A stretch of DNA of 64,000 bases. Origin: Psychrobacillus glaciei. Lineage in GTDB: Bacteria > Bacillota > Bacilli > Bacillales_A > Planococcaceae. Shown piece by piece: positions 45,559 through 55,008 of this stretch. Where the stretch lies: positions 744,001-808,000 of the forward strand of contig NZ_CP031223.1 in NCBI RefSeq assembly GCF_008973485.1, written 5' to 3'. The position numbers and the translations under genes were made by a program. The notes below the pieces were generated by a model, which saw nothing but the letters and a program-made list of their open reading frames with translations, did no database searches and was not told the DNA's origin. The number at the start of each line of letters is the position of its first letter. Position 1 is the stretch's first letter.

Positions 45559-47263
45559 TCACTTTTATTCCTTCATACGAAAGAATCCTTCTAGTAAAAC
45601 GCATCTAGTGCTTATCTATCGATCTATTTCTTTTCTATTAACATCTTGCTTTTTTTTATTAGGACCACCTCAATCGTCATTTGTTTTTAAATTAGGGTTA
45701 GTTGTATCGCTTGGAGTAGCGGCTTGGATCTTAACGGATTTACAACGAAGAAATAGAGAAAATAATAGAATATTAAAGACGATTGTTTTAACTGAAACGG
45801 TTGGTTTGACTTTATTACTCATTCCAACAGGTGGTATTGCAAGTCCATTTATATGGTATGCGCTGAATCCTGTATTAGTAGCAGCAAGTTTTCTAACGCC
45901 TTCCTTTTGTTGGTGGGTATTAACTTTCTATTTAAGTAGTGCGACATTCATTTCTTTTACTTTATTTAATACAACCGATATACTTCACATATTACAAGAA
46001 AATTCCTACGTTTATCTAGTTAGTTTACTAACTGCCGTTCTTGTCATGTTATTTTCGGGTCTCATGAAAGGAATGGATTTGAAGGCAACTATACTAAAAA
46101 GTCAGCAAGAGGAATTATTACTTGTAAATAAAAAGCTGTCAGAAGCAAACGAAATGTATGCAGATACTTTAGAACATATCATGTCTCTATATCATTTAAT
46201 GGATAATTTTTCATCGGATAAAAGCCCTGAAAAGTTAACAACTGAAATTACATCCTCACTCATTAGATGCACCCAAAAACAATCGGCTTTCTTTTGGTTA
46301 ATAGATCTTCATCAACAGAAAAGTTATCTAGCAAATACTACTAACATCTTGAACATGGAAGAGGAACTCAAAAAAGAGTGGCATCATATTAGTCAAAATA
46401 ACCAATCGTTTATGGATAAGATTCACGATGAATACTTTTGGATGAAAATAATTAGAACATCTAAAAATGTAGGAGTAGTCGGTATAAAGGTTAGCAGTTT
46501 CAGTGAGGTAAGTGATACTTACTTACTAAACCGCACATTTGAATTTATAGCAGAACTTAGTGAAATCATGTTGGAAAGAATACACATGGACCACATGATG
46601 GATCAGCTAATTATCATTGAGGAACAAAATCGCATCGCCAATGAAATTCACGACAGTGTTTCTCAGAAACTATTTGGAATTGTCTACTCATTGCATAGTC
46701 TACAAGTTAAGAGTCGGAATATTTCGAAAGAAGAGTTAGAAAAGGAGTATCAATTTCTATCAAAGACCGCAAATTCGACTATAAAAGAACTTAGAGCTGC
46801 TATTTATCGACTCAGCTCAGTGAAAAAAGGTGATAAACCATTTTTAGTACTTGTCAAAAACTATTTAGAAGAATACGCCAAGCTAAATGAAGTACAAATT
46901 AACTACCAAATAACGGGAGATGAATCATTCATTTCTTCTAAACTAAAAACAGAGCTCTATCGAATTATTTGTGAGGCGTGTGGAAATGCAGTTCGACACG
47001 GGGAATGTAGTGCGATGGAGATAAGATTATCTTTACAAGAAGAAAAAACATTACTTGTATTGCAAGACAATGGGATTGGGTATAATCTTCAAAATCAAGA
47101 AGAAAAACAGGAAAAGGGAATAGGTCTTTTTAACATAAGAAGTATTGTAAATTCATATAATGGAACATTCTTGATAGACGGGAAACTAGGAGTAGGAACA
47201 AAAATTCAAATAGACATTCCAAATGAGTATACGTTAAAAAAACAAGAGGTGCTTAGTTCATGA
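45521..47263 (+). CDS. NarL-family sensor histidine kinase
   Basis: A membrane sensor kinase of about 580 residues. Roughly the first 190 hold six hydrophobic segments, then a coiled linker (LLVNKKLSEANEMYADTLEH) and a GAF-like region (~225-355). The HisKA_3 domain has the phospho-acceptor in NRIANEIHDSVSQKLFG (His ~377), and the ATPase domain has EACGNAVRHG, DNGIGYN and KGIGLFNIRS. The start is uncertain: ATG 45521 (with GGAG 14 bases before) or ATG 45545, both within the end of the DUF5305 gene. The ATG of the response regulator overlaps its stop. Its signal is unknown; the locus suggests a surface or secretion stress. Confidence 0.9.
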   Translation: MKQRVIHHMHWNNHFYSFIRKNPSSKTHLVLIYRSISFLLTSCFFLLGPPQSSFVFKLGLVVSLGVAAWILTDLQRRNRENNRILKTIVLTETVGLTLLLIPTGGIASPFIWYALNPVLVAASFLTPSFCWWVLTFYLSSATFISFTLFNTTDILHILQENSYVYLVSLLTAVLVMLFSGLMKGMDLKATILKSQQEELLLVNKKLSEANEMYADTLEHIMSLYHLMDNFSSDKSPEKLTTEITSSLIRCTQKQSAFFWLIDLHQQKSYLANTTNILNMEEELKKEWHHISQNNQSFMDKIHDEYFWMKIIRTSKNVGVVGIKVSSFSEVSDTYLLNRTFEFIAELSEIMLERIHMDHMMDQLIIIEEQNRIANEIHDSVSQKLFGIVYSLHSLQVKSRNISKEELEKEYQFLSKTANSTIKELRAAIYRLSSVKKGDKPFLVLVKNYLEEYAKLNEVQINYQITGDESFISSKLKTELYRIICEACGNAVRHGECSAMEIRLSLQEEKTLLVLQDNGIGYNLQNQEEKQEKGIGLFNIRSIVNSYNGTFLIDGKLGVGTKIQIDIPNEYTLKKQEVLSS

Positions 47264-47904
47264 AGGTAGTTATTATTGATGATCATCCATTAATTAGAAA
47301 AGGACTAAGATCATTATTTTCTTTAGATGAGTTAATGGAGGTTCTTGGAGAAGCTACGAATAGAAGAGAAGCATTAGAACTTCTTAGAACAGTAAAACCG
47401 GATATTGCGATAGTAGATCTTCGTTTAGGGGATGACTCAGGATTAGATTTAATAATGGAGGCTTCTCGTGTAGGAACAACATGCAAATTTGTTGTGTTAA
47501 CTTCCTCCACAAATGAAGAAGACTTTAACCAAGCGAAAGAAATTGGTGTAGCTGGCTATTTATTAAAAGAAGCCCTTCCAGAAGAGTTAATACATGCTCT
47601 GCAAATGATAAACAAAGGACGTAAATACTACGATCCGACCGTATTAGATTTAATCATGAATGCGAAATCTCCCTTTGAAGAAGATGGGCATATTGAACAA
47701 CTAACGCCAAAAGAAAAAGAAATATTAATAGAACTTGGCAAAGGGCATTCCAATAAGGAAATTTCAAAAACACTCTATATAACCGAATTTACAGTAAAAA
47801 AACACGTCAGCCAAGTGTTCGCAAAATTAGGTCTAGCCGACAGAACCCAAGCAGCCCTATACGCAAATGCAAAAGGCCTAGTCAAATACGTCATAAACTC
47901 CTAA
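47260..47904 (+). CDS. NarL/LuxR-family response regulator
   Basis: A 214-residue DNA-binding response regulator paired with the kinase encoded upstream. The receiver domain (1-120) has the acidic pair IIDDHP, phospho-acceptor Asp53 in AIVDLRLGDD, Thr/Ser in VVLTSS and the Lys in GYLLKEA. The LuxR-type helix-turn-helix (147-214) has LTPKEKEILIELGKGHSNKEI and TEFTVKKHVSQVFAKLGLADRTQA. It may control the SipW-substrate genes and sipW (inference from position). The operon ends at the hairpin 47991-48030. Confidence 0.93.
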   Translation: MKVVIIDDHPLIRKGLRSLFSLDELMEVLGEATNRREALELLRTVKPDIAIVDLRLGDDSGLDLIMEASRVGTTCKFVVLTSSTNEEDFNQAKEIGVAGYLLKEALPEELIHALQMINKGRKYYDPTVLDLIMNAKSPFEEDGHIEQLTPKEKEILIELGKGHSNKEISKTLYITEFTVKKHVSQVFAKLGLADRTQAALYANAKGLVKYVINS

Positions 47905-47912
47905 ATATAAAA

Positions 47913-47963
47913 TTATGACAAAGTTGTTACGGGTGCCTGGCACCCGTAACAACTTTGTCATAA
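47913..47963. repeat. Perfect 51-bp palindrome with GGTGCC-T-GGCACC core
   Basis: Two exactly complementary 25-base arms around a central T (47938). It has the same length and core as the palindrome at 4913-4963, but different outer arms that are still self-complementary. Confidence 0.88.
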
Positions 47964-47990
47964 ACGGTGTAAGTACTATTGCTAATTCGA

Positions 47991-48030
47991 ACAAAAACCA
48001 CTCAAGCATTTATACTTGAGTGGTTTTTGT
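47991..48030. terminator. Bidirectional terminator of the two-component operon
   Basis: A perfect 16-bp stem ACAAAAACCACTCAAG / CTTGAGTGGTTTTTGT with an 8-base loop. T-runs follow on either strand. Confidence 0.85.
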
Positions 48031-48183
48031 TTTTAATAAATTGGAAGTTTTAGCTCCTCGTAAGAAGAGGAGTGTCATGTAGAACTTTGATCCAATACAG
48101 TGCCATGTAGGTAATTAACTGCAAAACCCTTTTAGAAATCAAGAGCTGCTTAACTATGTGTATTTATTTACACTTTATGAAAC

Positions 48184-48284
48184 TTCGAGACCAATTGTAT
48201 TGAAGTCGAGACCAATTTAAAGTGAAGCGAGGCCTGTTTATCTAGACCCGAGACCAGTTTCTTCGAATCCGAGATGGAATCTAG
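48184..48284. repeat. Degenerate tandem array, ~21-bp CGAGACC units
   Basis: Five imperfect units begin TCGAGACCAATT, TCGAGACCAATT, CGAGGCCTGTTT, CCGAGACCAGTT and CCGAGATGG at about 21-22-base intervals. The 658-base gap between the response regulator and the subtilase otherwise holds a palindrome, a terminator, a short CTCCTC/GAGGAG hairpin near 48055-48073 and an inverted-repeat relic, with no gene. Confidence 0.65.
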
Positions 48285-48287
48285 CGT

Positions 48288-48316
48288 CTTTGTGTCAGCC
48301 ACAGGGACGCGGGTAA
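48288..48316. repeat. Shortened GCGTCCCTGTGTCAG-type repeat
   Basis: TAGCGTCTTTGTGTCAGCCAC runs directly into AGGGACGCGGGTAA. The two outer arms of the family are present but the ATTGT-CCC centre is missing. Confidence 0.6.
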
Positions 48317-48562
48317 GTAAATTAAATCATTTGTAGCACTACAGCTAAATGTATAATTGTGTGGGAATTTTGTAGGTGAATGTCGCCGGAAATTAGTCAT
48401 AGCAAAGTATACTAGCACATACATTAGGAAAGTACCATATTAGGTATACTTTACTTCATTTCATAGGAAGGATGCGGTCCCTATAAAACAATACTAGCAA
48501 TTAGGGTAGAAAAACTCATAGTTTCATAAAGCGAAATTATCTGTACTAAAGGGGGAATTATA

Positions 48563-51500
48563 TTGAAGAAAAAATTAGTTAATCGATTATTTAGTGCGTT
48601 AATGGTACTAGCTATGGTATTCTCGTTGGTTGGTCCGACGATGAGTGCATCTGCAAATACCGATGTAAAACCATTCAAACAAACTATTCCGAACGAAAGT
48701 ACGATGCAGTTAAAGGCAGCGATTGCGGAGCAACTAGATTTGTTGGATGGTGGACCAAAGTTACACAAAGACTTACAAAATTTATCGGGCAATAAAGAAA
48801 TTGCGGTAATCATTCAATTATCTGAAAAACCGGTTGCCCTTGAAAAAGGGATAAATGAATTAAATGGAAAAAAACTCTCAATCTCAGAACAGAATCAAAT
48901 AAGAACGAAAGTACTAGCACAACAAACATCTGTAAAAAAAGAATTAGCAATAAAAAACATTATTATTAAGCAAGGCTATACATTTGATACCGTTTTGAAT
49001 GGTTTTGCAGCGGTTGTTAAAGCGAATGACCTCCAAAAATTACTTACTATTCAAGGAGTAACATTAGTAGAACCTGATGTAATTGTGTATGCATCGGGAG
49101 AATCAAGACTATCTAAACCAACTAAATCCATCATGCCAACGAAAGAAGATATTATAGATGCAAAGATGAATACAAGTATTTCATTTCTAGGAATTGAAAA
49201 GCTTTGGAACGAAGGGATTCAAGGACAAGGCATTAAAGTTGCAGTACTTGATACTGGAATCGATGCGAACCATCCGGAATTTGAAGGGATTTACAAAGGT
49301 GGAAAGAACTTTGTCCCGAATTCATCTACCTATACAAGAAATCGTGCAGATAATGATGCGTCGGAAACTTCACCAGTAGAACGCCCAGCTGGAACACCTG
49401 AGTTTAATGATAAAGGTAGTGCGTTCTATACTTCTCATGGCACACATGTATCGGGTATTATCGCAGCTGGTGGAGCGAACGAATACGGCATTAAAGGGAT
49501 TGCACCGAAAGTGGACCTGTATATGTACCGTGTACTTGGAGCATACGGAAGTGGATCTAACTCTGGTATTATAAAAGCGATTGATACTGCTGTAATTGAA
49601 AAGATGGATGTTATTAACCTATCACTTGGTGGGGAGAATAACTCAGAAACGGATAGCGGATCTTTCGCAATCAATAACGCTATGATGGCTGGGACAATTG
49701 CTGTTGTAGCAACAGGAAACTCAGGTCCAAATAGAGGAACAATAGGAACACCGTCTACATCTCGACTAGGAATTGCGGTTGGAAACACAACAAACCCTGA
49801 AACGATGTATAACGGAGAAGTGAATGTCACAGTTGGTGCCTATAATCTTACGAAAAAACTACAATTAATGGGAACTACTTTTGGGAAAAATTTAGCAACA
49901 CAACTTCCAGGTGAATTTGACTTAGTTGCAATTCCTGGAAACGGAGAAGCAAAGGATTATGAAGGAATCGATGTAAAGGGCAAGGTTGCACTGATTTCTA
50001 GAGGTAACATTGCATTTGTCGATAAAATTGAGTATGCAAGAGCGAATGGAGCAGTAGCAACAATCATTCACAACTCTGCAGCGGGGTCCAATTCACCAAA
50101 AGAATCAGGAGTATTCCTAGGTGATTCATTTGCATTCATTCCAACATTTGATATGTCTTATACAGACGGAGTTGCAGTACGTGCAGCGTTAAATGGTGGG
50201 AAAGGTAATGTTTCTTTTGGTAACTTTGGTTCAACAAAAACATTGGGGGATGAAGTAAACGATTCAAGCTCACGTGGGCCATCCACACCGAACTTTGATA
50301 TCAAACCAGATGTAACTGCCCCTGGTACAAATATTATGTCAACAATCCCAATGTACAAAGCGGATTTCCCAAATGCTGTTTATAATGAAGCATATGATCG
50401 TAAAACGGGAACATCGATGGCTACACCGCATATCGCAGGAATCGCGGCACTTGTCAAACAAGCGAATCCAACTTGGAATGCATTCGATGTGAAAGTAGCG
50501 CTTTCAAATACAGCGAAAATTCTGGATAAAGCGAAATATGATGTATTCGCTCAAGGTGCTGGACGTGTTGATGCATATGCGGCCGCTCACCCAAGTGTAC
50601 TTGCTTATGCGACTGATAAGGCAGTTTTAGACAGTAAAGGTACAGTTGTAGACAACATAAAAGGAACTGTTACTTTCGGTCCACAGCCACTATCAGCAAA
50701 TATTTCGGTTACGAAACAAGTCCTTGTAAAAGATTTGAAGGGTAACGGTGGAAATTATAATGTGACAGTGGATGTTACCAAGACATTTGGTGATGCCAAA
50801 GTGACTGTTGACAAACCGACATTCACGTTGGCTGGTGAACAATTGTTAAATGTTAAATTAACTGGATCAAAAGCTACGGCTCCAAAAGGGTCAGAAATAC
50901 TAGGATATATCCGTATTAACGGTGGAGGTTCCGAAATTTCATTGCCATTTGCAGCTGATTTAACTACCGTAGTTCCAATAGCAATTAAGGATATGAAAAT
51001 AACAGAAACAGACCTATCCTTTAATGGAGATGGTGTGAAAGATGAGGCTGTTCTTTCCTGGACTCTGACCGGCAATGTAACAACCAACTATATTGAGATT
51101 TGGGATATTATGAATCCTGACGGTGGAGAATACGGGGATGGATATATCGGCTATATACATGCAGCTGCTTCACTTCGTGCTGGTTCATATACGCTAGCAG
51201 TAAAAGGACCGTACAAACCATGGAGCAGTGCACCTGTAACAACGATTCCAGATGGTTTATATACGATGGACTTTTCTGCAGCGACATCTACAGGACCAAT
51301 TGGTGCCTACGTTGGACCAATTATTGTTAAAACAACAAAACCAGTAATTACAGGTTCTGTGAAAGATAAAGTTGCAAAAGGGCAAGTGTCCGACAAATAT
51401 ATCGATTACAATAAAGAATTATATAAGTATGATTTGGATTATGATTTGAATGTAAAACTACACGCTTCTTATATTGCGACTATCAATGGGGTAGCAAAAG

Positions 51501-54085
51501 AAGCAGTGAAATTCAATTTAGCACAAGATGGATCATTCTCATTCCCTGTAACTGATGAGACAAATTCTGTAACCGTTAAAGTTACGGATGAGGCAGGCAA
51601 TTTTGGAGAAGCATTAATTTATGAAAAGAAAGAGCCAGAAGCAGTAGTAACACTTTCTGTAAACCCAACAGAACTTGATTTAACTACTGGTGGAACAGTT
51701 CAACTTGCTGTTACAGAAACTTCCACACCAGCAACAGGGCAAGCTACGAACAAAGACGTAACTGCAGCAGCTACGTACGTTGTATCAGATGAATCAGTTG
51801 CAAAAGTTACGAACGGACTTGTAACGGCAGTGGCAAAAGGCTCCACTACAATTACTATTTCTCATGGTGTCAATAAAGTGACTGTAAATGTGACGGTAAA
51901 AGATCCTGTAGTCGAAGCACCAGTAGTAACACTTACTGTGAATCCAACAGAACTTAACTTAGCTACTGGCGGAAAAGTTCAACTTGCTGTTACAGAAACT
52001 TCCACACCAGCAACAGGGCAAGCTACGAACAAAGACGTAACTGCAGCAGCTACGTACGTTGTATCAGATGAATCAGTTGCAAAAGTTACGAACGGACTTG
52101 TAACGGCAGTGGCAAAAGGCTCCACTACGATTACTATTTCTCATGGTGTCAATAAAGTGACTGTAAATGTGACGGTAAAAGATCCTGTAGTTGTGGTGCC
52201 AGGAGTGACACTGACTGCGAACAACACACAACTTGGTTTAGAACCTGGAAAAGAAGCGCAACTTACGATTACAGAAGTAACAACAACTTCAGATGGAAAA
52301 ACAACGCAAAAAGACGTAACAAAAGCTGCTACGTATAAAGTAGTGGATAGTAAAGTGGCTTCTGTAACGAATGGTTTAGTAAAGGCAAAAAATGAAGGAA
52401 ATACAACAATCACAGTTAAATATGGTAAAAATGAATTAACTGTAAATGTGACAGTTAAAGCACCAGTGGTAACACTGACTGCAAACAAAACACAAATTAG
52501 CCTAGAACCAGGAAAAGAAGCACAACTGACGATTAAAGAAGTAATAACAGCAGCAGACGGAACAACAACACAAACAGACGTAACAAAAGCCGCAACGTAT
52601 AAAGTAGCAGATGGTAAAGTGGTTTCCGTAAAGGATGGTTTAGTAACAGCAAAAGCTGCAGGAAGTACAGCAATCACCGTTAAACATGGTAAAAATGAGT
52701 TAACTGTAAATGTGAATGTGATCGAACCAGTGGTGACACTAACTACAAACAAAACAGACATAGTTCTCGATCCAGGAAAAGAGTCCCAACTGACGATTAA
52801 AGAAGTAACAACAGGGGCAGATGGAAAAGAAAAACAGACAGACGTCACAAAATTTGCAACGTATGTAGTAGCAGATGAAAAAGTAGCTTCTGTAAAAAGT
52901 GGTTTAGTTATAGCAAAAGCTGCAGGAAGTACAAAAATCACCGTTAAATATGGTAAAAATGAATTAAATGTAAATGTGAAGGTTATAGAACCGCAAGTAA
53001 CACTGACTACAAACAAAACAGACATTGTTCTTGAACCAGAAAAAGAATCAAAATTAGTGATTAAACAAGTAACTACAACGGCAGACGGTAAAACAAAAGA
53101 AGTAGACGTCACAAATTTTGCAACCTATACAGTAGCAAATAGCAAAGTGGCTTCCGTAAGTAGTACTGGTATAGTAAGAGCAGAAGCTGTAGGCGGAACA
53201 ACAGTCACTGTTAAATACGGGAATAATGAGTTGACTGTCAATGTGAAGGTTGCAGAACCAGTAGTGACACTATCTGTAAACAAAACACAAATTGATTTGG
53301 AACCAGGAAAAGAATCACAACTGACGGTTAAAGAGTTAACTATATCGTTGGATGGAAAAATAACAGAAAAAAATGTAACAAAAGCCGCAACGTATACAGT
53401 TGAAAATAGTAAAGTGGCATCTGTAACGGATGGTTTAATAAGAGCAAAAGCAGTAGGAAGTACAAAAATTACTGTGAAACATGGTAAAAATGAATTAACT
53501 GTAAATGTGACAGTTACAGAACCAGAAGTAACACTGACTGCTAACCAAACACAACTTGATTTGGAACCAGGAAATGAAGTACAACTGACCATGAAAGAAG
53601 TAACAACAACGGTAGATGGAAAAACAACCGAAAGAGATGTTACAACCGCTGCAACGTATAAAGTAGCAGATGGTAAAGTGGCTTCCGTAACGAGTGGCTT
53701 AGTAAAAGCAAAAGCAGAAGGCAATACCATAATCACTGTTAAATACGGTAAAAATGAAGTAACTGTAAATGTGAACGTTAAAGCACCAGTTGTGACATTG
53801 TCCGTAAACCAGACAAAACTTGAGATGAAACCAGGAAAAGAAATACAACTGACTATGAAAGAAGTAACAACAATGGCAGATGGAACAACAACCGAAAGAG
53901 ACGTTACCACCGCTGCAACATATAAAGTAGCAGATAGTAAAGTAGCTTCTGTAAGTAACGGTTTAGTAAGAGCAAAAGCAGAAGGAAATACAACGATCAC
54001 CGTTAAATACGGTAAAATGGAAGTGACAATTGAAGTGATCGTTGGAAATCCTTTAATAATAGGAGATATTCTAAAAGTTAACTGA
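48563..54085 (+). CDS. Giant secreted subtilase with PA insert and nine Ig-like repeats
   Basis: An 1840-residue exported S8 serine protease related to Vpr-type cell-envelope proteases. Signal peptide 1-32 (ASA/N); an inhibitor-like propeptide to ~180; catalytic domain ~205-665 with Asp230 (VAVLDTGID), His292 (SHGTHVSG) and Ser618 (GTSMATPH), interrupted by a protease-associated insert at ~410-560. Fn3-like and Ig-like modules follow, then nine BIG_2-type repeats of 85-93 residues (about 1026-1825), each with an ATYKVADSKVASVTNGLV-type core and a TVKYGKNELTVNV end. No LPXTG, SLH or other anchor is seen, so it may be released or held by the repeats. TTG 48563 is eight bases after AAAGGGGGA. 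Neighbouring regulators may control it. Confidence 0.93.
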   Translation: MKKKLVNRLFSALMVLAMVFSLVGPTMSASANTDVKPFKQTIPNESTMQLKAAIAEQLDLLDGGPKLHKDLQNLSGNKEIAVIIQLSEKPVALEKGINELNGKKLSISEQNQIRTKVLAQQTSVKKELAIKNIIIKQGYTFDTVLNGFAAVVKANDLQKLLTIQGVTLVEPDVIVYASGESRLSKPTKSIMPTKEDIIDAKMNTSISFLGIEKLWNEGIQGQGIKVAVLDTGIDANHPEFEGIYKGGKNFVPNSSTYTRNRADNDASETSPVERPAGTPEFNDKGSAFYTSHGTHVSGIIAAGGANEYGIKGIAPKVDLYMYRVLGAYGSGSNSGIIKAIDTAVIEKMDVINLSLGGENNSETDSGSFAINNAMMAGTIAVVATGNSGPNRGTIGTPSTSRLGIAVGNTTNPETMYNGEVNVTVGAYNLTKKLQLMGTTFGKNLATQLPGEFDLVAIPGNGEAKDYEGIDVKGKVALISRGNIAFVDKIEYARANGAVATIIHNSAAGSNSPKESGVFLGDSFAFIPTFDMSYTDGVAVRAALNGGKGNVSFGNFGSTKTLGDEVNDSSSRGPSTPNFDIKPDVTAPGTNIMSTIPMYKADFPNAVYNEAYDRKTGTSMATPHIAGIAALVKQANPTWNAFDVKVALSNTAKILDKAKYDVFAQGAGRVDAYAAAHPSVLAYATDKAVLDSKGTVVDNIKGTVTFGPQPLSANISVTKQVLVKDLKGNGGNYNVTVDVTKTFGDAKVTVDKPTFTLAGEQLLNVKLTGSKATAPKGSEILGYIRINGGGSEISLPFAADLTTVVPIAIKDMKITETDLSFNGDGVKDEAVLSWTLTGNVTTNYIEIWDIMNPDGGEYGDGYIGYIHAAASLRAGSYTLAVKGPYKPWSSAPVTTIPDGLYTMDFSAATSTGPIGAYVGPIIVKTTKPVITGSVKDKVAKGQVSDKYIDYNKELYKYDLDYDLNVKLHASYIATINGVAKEAVKFNLAQDGSFSFPVTDETNSVTVKVTDEAGNFGEALIYEKKEPEAVVTLSVNPTELDLTTGGTVQLAVTETSTPATGQATNKDVTAAATYVVSDESVAKVTNGLVTAVAKGSTTITISHGVNKVTVNVTVKDPVVEAPVVTLTVNPTELNLATGGKVQLAVTETSTPATGQATNKDVTAAATYVVSDESVAKVTNGLVTAVAKGSTTITISHGVNKVTVNVTVKDPVVVVPGVTLTANNTQLGLEPGKEAQLTITEVTTTSDGKTTQKDVTKAATYKVVDSKVASVTNGLVKAKNEGNTTITVKYGKNELTVNVTVKAPVVTLTANKTQISLEPGKEAQLTIKEVITAADGTTTQTDVTKAATYKVADGKVVSVKDGLVTAKAAGSTAITVKHGKNELTVNVNVIEPVVTLTTNKTDIVLDPGKESQLTIKEVTTGADGKEKQTDVTKFATYVVADEKVASVKSGLVIAKAAGSTKITVKYGKNELNVNVKVIEPQVTLTTNKTDIVLEPEKESKLVIKQVTTTADGKTKEVDVTNFATYTVANSKVASVSSTGIVRAEAVGGTTVTVKYGNNELTVNVKVAEPVVTLSVNKTQIDLEPGKESQLTVKELTISLDGKITEKNVTKAATYTVENSKVASVTDGLIRAKAVGSTKITVKHGKNELTVNVTVTEPEVTLTANQTQLDLEPGNEVQLTMKEVTTTVDGKTTERDVTTAATYKVADGKVASVTSGLVKAKAEGNTIITVKYGKNEVTVNVNVKAPVVTLSVNQTKLEMKPGKEIQLTMKEVTTMADGTTTERDVTTAATYKVADSKVASVSNGLVRAKAEGNTTITVKYGKMEVTIEVIVGNPLIIGDILKVN
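51644..52201 (+). repeat. Near-identical 279-bp tandem duplication in the subtilase gene
   Basis: Ig-like repeats 1 and 2 lie 279 bp (93 codons) apart. They are almost identical in DNA from CAACTTGCTGTTACAG to GTAAAAGATCCTGTAG, including synonymous sites. The other seven repeats have diverged, so this pair arose by recent duplication or gene conversion. Confidence 0.85.
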
Positions 54086-54160
54086 TTTCTATTCACTTTG
54101 ATAAAATGCTGGCAAACTCTACACCTAATAGAGATTAGCGAATGGTTCATATGATATAAG

Positions 54161-54197
54161 ACGAAGTAGCCAGAAACTTGGCTACTTCGTTTTTATT
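54161..54197 (+). terminator. Terminator of the subtilase gene
   Basis: A perfect 12-bp stem ACGAAGTAGCCA / TGGCTACTTCGT with a 6-base loop, followed by TTTTATTT. Just downstream (54206-54232) are two CGAACGCGAG / AGCGACAAAC units of the dispersed repeat seen at 4838. Confidence 0.88.
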
Positions 54198-54247
54198 TCA
54201 TTACCGAACGCGAGCACTCCGCCTAGAAGAGAGCGACAAACGCCCAT

Positions 54248-54736
54248 TTAATTCTTCTTAGGCATATTCTCCCGTAACTTAGTCAACAATCGTTCTCTTC
54301 TTTTCTTTATACCTGGAATTGTAATTCCTGCTCGTGTTGCTGCTTGTTGTAGCGAGATTCCTTCGACGAAGATCCATAAGATCAGTTCTCGTTCGTTTGT
54401 TGTTAACTTTTCTAATGCGAAAGCTAAAGATTCATGGTGGATGCTTTGGGTTAATGTTTGCTCTATTAGAAATGTCAGTTTTTCTTCTTCCATGGGATCA
54501 ATCGTTTCTTCTATTTGTTTTTCTTTTTTTAATTCGTCTAGAATCCCTCCGTAAATGCATCTGTATGCATATGGGGCAAAATCACCTCTCTCCGCATCGA
54601 ATTTTACCCATGCTTTCCACAACGCAATTCTCCCAGCTTGTCTATATAATTCATGATTTTTGTAGATAGATAATTTTCGAATGCATGCAGAAATCATTGG
54701 TTCAAATTGTACTAAATTCTCTTCGAATGTTGACAC
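54248..54736 (-). CDS. Small sigma-70 family RNA polymerase sigma factor
   Basis: A 162-residue sigma factor with only regions 2 and 4. Region 2 is ~8-75 (HELYRQAGRIALWKAWVKFD, YAYRCIYGGILDELKKEKQ), and region 4 is ~108-158 (LEKLTTNERELILWIFVEGI, GIKKRRERLL). It is as short as ECF factors but its region 2 resembles SigH/ComX-like Firmicutes factors. It is divergent from the comK homologue, with a 272-base spacer. The start is GTG 54736 behind AAAGGAAA. A role in competence is plausible because staphylococcal SigH and streptococcal ComX drive competence genes, but that is inference. Confidence 0.8.
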   Translation of the reverse strand: MSTFEENLVQFEPMISACIRKLSIYKNHELYRQAGRIALWKAWVKFDAERGDFAPYAYRCIYGGILDELKKEKQIEETIDPMEEEKLTFLIEQTLTQSIHHESLAFALEKLTTNERELILWIFVEGISLQQAATRAGITIPGIKKRRERLLTKLRENMPKKN

Positions 54737-55008
54737 TGTACTTTCCTTTGGAGTCGTGCACGATTCAATTATTCCTAGGTAGCCTCAGCATAATCTGTCT
54801 TCACATTATTTACCAAAAGGGGAAATGGGACTTTTGCTTGTATAAACATGCTGTTCGTTCTACAAGAACTAATTGTTTAATATTGGGAATAATAACTAAT
54901 ACATAAAGAAAAAACTCATAATTACATATATTCAGTAAAATCAGACTATACAAATATATGAAAGTTTGGTAGTATATAACCATAGTAAAGGAAAAGGGGG
55001 ATTTAATT

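Noticed and set aside
53900-54085. Cell-wall anchor at the end of the giant subtilase
   Set aside because: No LPXTG motif, hydrophobic segment, SLH or other anchor; the protein ends shortly after the last Ig-like repeat.
52141-54150. Two long reverse-strand frames of 323 and 341 codons
   Set aside because: They are exact shadows of the Ig-like repeats of the subtilase; their repeats mirror the forward ones and they lack ribosome sites.
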